Shown here: positions 58,281 to 64,000 of the stretch, in pieces
Position numbering within the stretch: position 1 is the stretch's first letter
Layout: each line of letters starts with the position of its first letter
Assembly: GCA_032622095.1 (NCBI GenBank)
Contig: CP136062.1
Coordinates: 4,216,001 to 4,280,000, forward strand
Source: Siphonodentalium dalli
Taxonomy: Eukaryota > Mollusca > Scaphopoda > Gadilida > Siphonodentaliidae
DNA: 64,000 nt
Direction: 5' to 3'
Notes under the pieces: generated by a model
Told to the model about the DNA's origin: nothing
The model's database searches: none
The model's input: the letters and a program-made list of their open reading frames with translations, nothing else
Program-made: the position numbers and the translations under genes

Positions 58281-60415
58281 TAGACCTTCAAACTTTTGCC
58301 AGGTCATAAAAATTCTACTAGGGGCATACGAGATTGTTATGACCTTGTAAAATCTGTCTTCTCTATATAGCGACGACAGTTTTTGCCGGGTAATATCAGT
58401 TTTACACGGGTCATACGAGATTGTTATGTCCTTGTAAAATATATCTTCTCTATATAGCGACGACAATTTTTGAGGGGTAATATAAGTTTTACACAGGGCA
58501 TACGAGATTGTTATGACCCGTGTAAAATCTGTCTTCTCTATATAGCGACGACAATTTTTGCGGGGTAATATCACTTTTACACGGGGCATACGAGATTGTT
58601 ATGACCCGTGTAAAATCTGTCTTCTCTATATAGCGACGACAATTTTTGAGAGGTAATATAAGTTTTACACAGGGCATACGAGATTGTTATGACCCGTGTA
58701 AAATCTGTCTTCTCTATATAGCGACGACAATTTGCGGGGTAATATCACTTTTACACGGGGCATACGAGATTGTTATGACCCGTGTAAAATCGGTCTTTTC
58801 TATATAGCGACGACAATTTTTGCGGGGTAATATCAGTTTTACACGGGGCATACGAGATTGTTATGACCCGTTTAAAATCTGTCTTCTCTATATAGCGACG
58901 ACAATTTTTGCGGGGTAATATCAGTTTTACACGGGGCATACGAGATTGTTATGACCCGTGTAAAATCTGTCTTCTCTATATAGCGACGACAATTTTTGCG
59001 GGGTAATATAAGTTTTACACGGGGCATACGAGATTGTTATGACCCGTGTAAAATCTGTCTTCTCTATATAGCGACGACAATTTTTGCGGGGTAATATCAG
59101 TTTTACACGGGGCATACGAGATTGTTATGACCCGTTTAAAATCTGTCTTCTCTATATAGCGACGACAATTTTTGCGGGGTAATATCAGTTTTACACGGGG
59201 CATACGAGATTGTTATGACCTTGTAAAATATGTCTTCTCTATATAGCGACGACAATTTTTGCGGGGTAATATAAGTTTTACACGGGGCATACGAGATTGT
59301 TATGACCCGTGTAAAATCTGTCTTCTCTATATAGCGACGACAATTTTTGCGGGGTAATATAAGTTTTACACGGGGCATACGAGATTGTTATGACCTGTGT
59401 AAAATCTGTCTTCTCTATGTAGCGACGACAATTTTTGCGGGGTAATATCAGTTTTACACGGGGCATACGAAATTGTTATGACCCGTGTAAAATCTGTCTT
59501 CTTGATATAGCGACGACAAGTTTTGCGGGGTAATATCAATTTTACATGGGGCATACGAGATTGTTATGACCTTGTAAAATCTGTCTTCTCTATATAGCGA
59601 CACGACAATTTTTGAGGGGTAATATCAGTTTTACCCGGGGCATACGAGATTGTTATGACCCGTGTAAAATCTGTCTTCTCTATATAGCGACGACAATTTT
59701 TGCGGGGTAATATCAGTTTTACACGGGGCATACGAGATTGTTATGACCTTGTAAAATCTGTCTTCTCTATATAGCGACGACAATTTTTGCGGGGTAATAT
59801 AAGTTTTATACGGGGCATACGAGATTGTTATGACCTTGTAAAATATGTCTTCTCTATATAGCGACGACAATTGTTGCGGGGTAATATCACTTTTACACGG
59901 GGCATACGAGATTGTTATGACCTTGTAAAATCTGTCTTCTCTATATAGCGACGACAATTTTTGCGGGGTAATATAAGTTTTACACGGGGCATACGAGATT
60001 GTTATGACCTTGTAAAATCTGTCTTCTCTATATAGCGACGACAATTTTTGCCGGGTAATATCACTTTTACACGGGGCATACGAGATTGTTATGACCCGTG
60101 TAAAATCTGTCTTCTCTATATAGCGACGACAATTTTTGCGGGGTAATATCACTTTTACACGGGGCATACGAGATTGTTATGACCTTGTAAAATCTGTCTT
60201 CTCTATATAGCGGCGACAATTTTTGCAGGGTAATATAAGTTTTACACGGGGCATACGAGATTGTTATGACCTTGTAAAATCTGTCTTCTCTATATAGCGA
60301 CGACAATTTTTGCGGGGTAATATCACTTTTACACGGGGCATACGAGATTGTTATGACCCGTGTAAAATCTGTCTTCTCTATATGGCGACGACAATTTTTG
60401 CGGGGTAATACGAAA
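58281..60415 (+). repeat. 88/87-bp satellite, about 24 monomers
   Basis: Monomer phrases are ttttacacggggcatacgag, attgttatgacccgtgtaaa, atctgtcttctctatatagc and gacgacaatttttgcggggt. Each full monomer contains an 11-bp stem, ttttacacggg...cccgtgtaaaa, around a loop of about 20 nt. Variants with ccttgtaaaa are 1 bp shorter (87 bp = 29 codons) and break the stem. Runs of 87-bp variants give long minus-strand frames (59631-60167), which are not genes. Confidence 0.95.
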
Positions 60416-60521
60416 TAAGTGTTTCCTGTTTAGTTAACATATATCGAACAAGAACACCGGGATACGGCGTGGTATGGCCCTATAAGAACAATGGTGCCTA
60501 AGAAGGCTTACAATTCTACAG
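60416..60521. other. Junction between 88-bp and 35-bp satellites
   Basis: About 100 bp of transition sequence containing cgggatacggcgtggtatgg, a diverged half of the 136-bp hairpin. The partner arm is missing. Confidence 0.65.
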
Positions 60522-62146
60522 AGGGGATAAACCCACTCATCCCCCGTCATAGTGAATGTGGATATACACACTCATCCCTCGACATAGTTAATATGAATAC
60601 ACACACCCATCCCCCGACATAGTGAATGGGGATATACACACTCATCCCTCGACATAGTTAATATGAATACACCCACTCATCCATCGACATAGTTAATATG
60701 AATACACACACTCATCCCTCGACATAGTGAATGGGGATACACCCACTCATCCCTCGACATAGTGAATGGGGATACACGCACTCATCCCTCGACATAGTGA
60801 ATGGGAATACACGCACTCATCCATCGACATAGTTAATATGAACACACCTACTCATCCCTCGACATAGTGAATGGGGATACACGCACTCATCCCTCGACAT
60901 AGTTAATATGAATACACCCACTCATCCCTCGACATAGTGAATGGGGATACACCCACTCATCCCTGGACATAGTGAATGGGGATACACCCACTCATCCCTG
61001 TACATAGTGCATGGGGATACACGCACTCATCCCCCGACATAGTGAATGGGGATACACCCACTCATCCCTGTACATAGTGCATGGGGATACACGCACTCAT
61101 CCCCCGACATAGTGAATGGGAATACACCCACTCATCCCCCGTCATAGTGAATGGGGATACACCCACTCATCCCTGGACATAGTGAATGGGGATACACCCA
61201 CTCATCCCTGGGCATAGTGAATGGGAATACACCCACTCATCCCCCGACATAGTGAATGGGAATACACCCAATCATCCCTCGTCATAGTTAATATGAATAC
61301 ACCCACTCATCCCCCGACATAGTGCATGGGGATACACGCACTCATCCCCCGACATAGTGAATGGGAATACACCCACTCATCCCCCGACATAGTGAATGGG
61401 AATACACCCACTCATCCCTCGACATAGTGAATGGGAATACACGCACTCATCCCTCGACATAGTGAATGGTTATACACCCAATCATCACTAGACATAGTGA
61501 ATGGGGATACACGCACTCACCCCCCGACATAGTGAATGGGGATACACCCACTCATCCCTCGACATAGTGAATGGGGATACACCCACTCATCTCTGGACAT
61601 AGTGAATGGGAATTCACGCACTCATCCCTCGACATAGTGAATGGGGATACACCCACTCATCCCTCGACATAGTGAATGGGAATACACGCACTCATCCCTG
61701 GACATAGTGAATGGGGATACACCCACTCATCCCTGGACATAGTGAATGGGAAAACACCCACTCATCCCTCGACATAGTGCATGGGAATACACCCACTCAT
61801 CCCCCGACATAGTGAATGGAAATATACACACTCATCCCTCGACATAGTGACTATGAATACACCCACTCATCCCTCGACATAGTGAATATGAATACACCCA
61901 CTCAACCCCCGACATAGTTAATATGAATACACGCACACATCCCTCGACATAGTGAATATGAATACACCCACTCAACCCCCGACATAGTTAATATGAATAC
62001 GCCCACTCATCCCCCGACATAGTTAATATGAATACACCCACTCATCCCTCGACATAGTGAATGGGGATACACGCACTCATCCCTCGACATAGTGAATGGG
62101 AATACACGCACTAATCCCTCGACATAATGAATGGGAATACTATAAG
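60522..62146 (+). repeat. 35-bp satellite, block 3 (about 46 units)
   Basis: The longest block of the 35-bp unit. Variants cluster (cccactcatccctggacat, gtgcatggggatacacgc), showing local multi-unit duplications of 70-105 bp. The final part repeats the end of block 2. Confidence 0.95.
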
Positions 62147-64000
62147 TTACACGGCTTGTTGATGGGGGATACGGTGTGGTATGCCCCGGTAGATGCTCGT
62201 ATCCCCCGAGGCGATAGCCGAGGGGGATACGAGAGTCGACCGGGGCATACCACACCGTATCCCCCATCAACAAGCCGTGTAATGTATTTATCCCCGGTCA
62301 AAATTAACAAGATATTCCCACAGACATAAAGCGCGGAAACGAGCAACGAACAGTAACTCTATTTGATTAGACTGCTCATACGATGAATATATTTATATAG
62401 CTGTTTCCACAATTTGTCCATAAATACTTGCTGGCCTCGCTTACTTTTGGAATCTATATGTTAGAAGATATAAAAGAGAGCAATACACTTCAAAAATAGT
62501 AATGGTAAATGAGTCAGACAACGTAAATAAATGAAGCAAGAGTAGCAAGATAACATCACACCAGGAATCAACGTGGCTTTGAAAGATGTACATTAGACCT
62601 TCAAACTTTTGCCAGGTCATAAAAATTCTACTAGGGGCATACGAGATTGTTATGACCTTGTAAAATCTGTCTTCTCTATATAGCGACGACAGTTTTTGCC
62701 GGGTAATATCAGTTTTACACGGGTCATACGAGATTGTTATGTCCTTGTAAAATATATCTTCTCTATATAGCGACGACAATTTTTGAGGGGTAATATAAGT
62801 TTTACACAGGGCATACGAGATTGTTATGACCCGTGTAAAATCTGTCTTCTCTATATAGCGACGACAATTTTTGTGGGGTAATATCACTTTTACACGGGGC
62901 ATACGAGATTGTTATGACCCGTGTAAAATCTGTCTTCTCTATATAGCGACGACAATTTTTGAGGGGTAATATAAGTTTTACACAGGGCATACGAGATTGT
63001 TATGACCCGTGTAAAATCTGTCTTCTCTATATAGCGACGACAATTTGCGAAGTAATATCACTTTTACACGGGGCATACGAGATTGTTATGACCCGTGTAA
63101 AATCTGTCTTTTCTATATAGCGACGACAATTTTTGCGGGGTAATATCAGTTTTACACGGGGCATACGAGATTGTTATGACCCGTTTAAAATCTGTCTTCT
63201 CTATATAGCGACGACAATTTTTGCGGGGTAATATCAGTTTTACACGGGGCATACGAGATTGTTATGACCCGTGTAAAATCTGTCTTCTCTATATAGCGAC
63301 GACAATTTTTGCGGGGTAATATAAGTTTTACACGGGGCATACGAGATTGTTATGACCCGTGTAAAATCTGTCTTCTCTATATAGCGACGACAATTTTTGC
63401 GGGGTAATATCAGTTTTACACGGGGCATACGAGATTGTTATGACCCGTTTAAAATCTGTCTTCTCTATATAGCGACGACAATTTTTGCGGGGTAATATCA
63501 GTTTTACACGGGGCATACGAGATTGTTATGACCTTGTAAAATATGTCTTCTCTATATAGCGACGACAATTTTTGCGGGGTAATATAAGTTTTACACGGGG
63601 CATACGAGATTGTTATGACCCGTGTAAAATCTGTCTTCTCTATATAGCGACGACAATTTTTGCGGGTAATATAAGTTTTACACGGGGCATACGAGATTGT
63701 TATGACCTGTGTAAAATCTGTCTTCTCTATGTAGCGACGACAATTTTTGCGGGGTAATATCAGTTTTACACGGGGCATACGAAATTGTTATGACCCGTGT
63801 AAAATCTGTCTTCTTGATATAGCGACGACAAGTTTTGCGGGGTAATATCAATTTTACATGGGGCATACGAGATTGTTATGACCTTGTAAAATCTGTCTTC
63901 TCTATATAGCGACACGACAATTTTTGAGGGGTAATATCAGTTTTACCCGGGGCATACGAGATTGTTATGACCCGTGTAAAATCTGTCTTCTCTATATAGC
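61788..64000 (+). repeat. 4313-bp composite higher-order repeat, unit 2 (cut by window end)
   Basis: Near-identical to 57475-59687: 35-bp tail, hairpin at 62147-62282, unique part, then 88/87-bp monomers to the last base. Differences from unit 1 include t for c near 62873 and aagtaa for gggtaa near 63050. The array very likely continues past the window. Confidence 0.93.
62147..62282. repeat. 136-bp hairpin, second copy
   Basis: Same sequence as 57834-57969 at +4313, with identical arms and loop as far as I can read. Both copies keep the same three arm mismatches. Confidence 0.93.

Larger units (their letters stand above)
57475..61787 (+). repeat. 4313-bp composite higher-order repeat, unit 1
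   Basis: The unit consists of 35-bp satellite tail, 136-bp hairpin, about 0.3 kb unique sequence, 88/87-bp satellite, a short degenerate hairpin remnant, and a long 35-bp block. Every landmark recurs at +4313 (for example 57834 to 62147, 58128 to 62441, 58489 to 62802), with only scattered single-base differences. After 63660 a 1-bp deletion makes the offset 4312. Confidence 0.95.

Noticed and set aside
59631-60167. 178-codon minus-strand frame, the longest in the window
   Set aside because: It is a run of 87-bp satellite variants (29 codons each). Neighbouring 88-bp monomers destroy the frame.
54644-62146. 35-bp repeats as a CRISPR array
   Set aside because: Units are contiguous with no unique spacers, there are no cas genes, and the surroundings are eukaryotic. 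It is satellite DNA.

Overview
The window looks like a repeat-dense, AT-rich stretch of an animal nuclear genome. It probably comes from a marine mollusc or similar invertebrate. This is an inference from the mix of SINE-like elements, short terminal-inverted-repeat (TIR) DNA elements, GACGGACGGAC-type tails and frequent acatgtac/taccggta motifs; no gene fixes the species. I find no intact protein-coding gene. The longest open frames lie in satellites or are about as long as chance gives. The only recognisable protein is a broken hAT transposase N-terminus (BED zinc finger), present twice.

Layout, left to right. 1-1240: little except a palindromic minisatellite. 1245-6669: a 93-bp satellite with a 1192-bp higher-order repeat. 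6670-8420: degenerate repeats and a GACGGAC-type repeat. 9006-20882 and 38482-48330: two arms of a very large inverted repeat, about 11.9 kb and 9.8 kb, separated by a 17.6-kb spacer. Each arm carries the same elements in mirror order: minisatellite, tRNA-derived SINE, long-TIR foldback element, 'tactcaatcc' element, GGCCATG repeat arrays, CCGCGG-repeat elements, a hAT relic nested in another TIR element, and a 5S rRNA-derived module at the inner edge. The right arm lacks 2575 bp present in the left, with an ATT microhomology at the junction. The spacer (20883-38481) holds several small TIR elements, a poly(A)-tailed sequence with a U2 snRNA-like head, a tRNA-like stretch, another GGCCATG element, and the only gene-like signals in the window: CCAAT boxes, a consensus splice donor, an acceptor and an AATAAA, which would give a candidate spliced and probably non-coding transcript at about 31.2-34.7 kb.

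48331-50490: a 173-176-bp satellite that starts exactly at the outer edge of the right arm and ends in one inverted monomer. 50.5-54.4 kb: mostly unrecognised sequence. 54.4-64.0 kb: a composite satellite domain in which a 35-bp repeat, a 136-bp near-perfect hairpin, about 0.3 kb of unique sequence and an 88/87-bp repeat form a 4313-bp unit. One full unit and about half of the next are present; the window ends inside the second.

There is no operon or pathway here. What links the parts is structure: inverted repeats at every scale, from 11-bp stems inside satellite monomers to the 39-kb palindrome.
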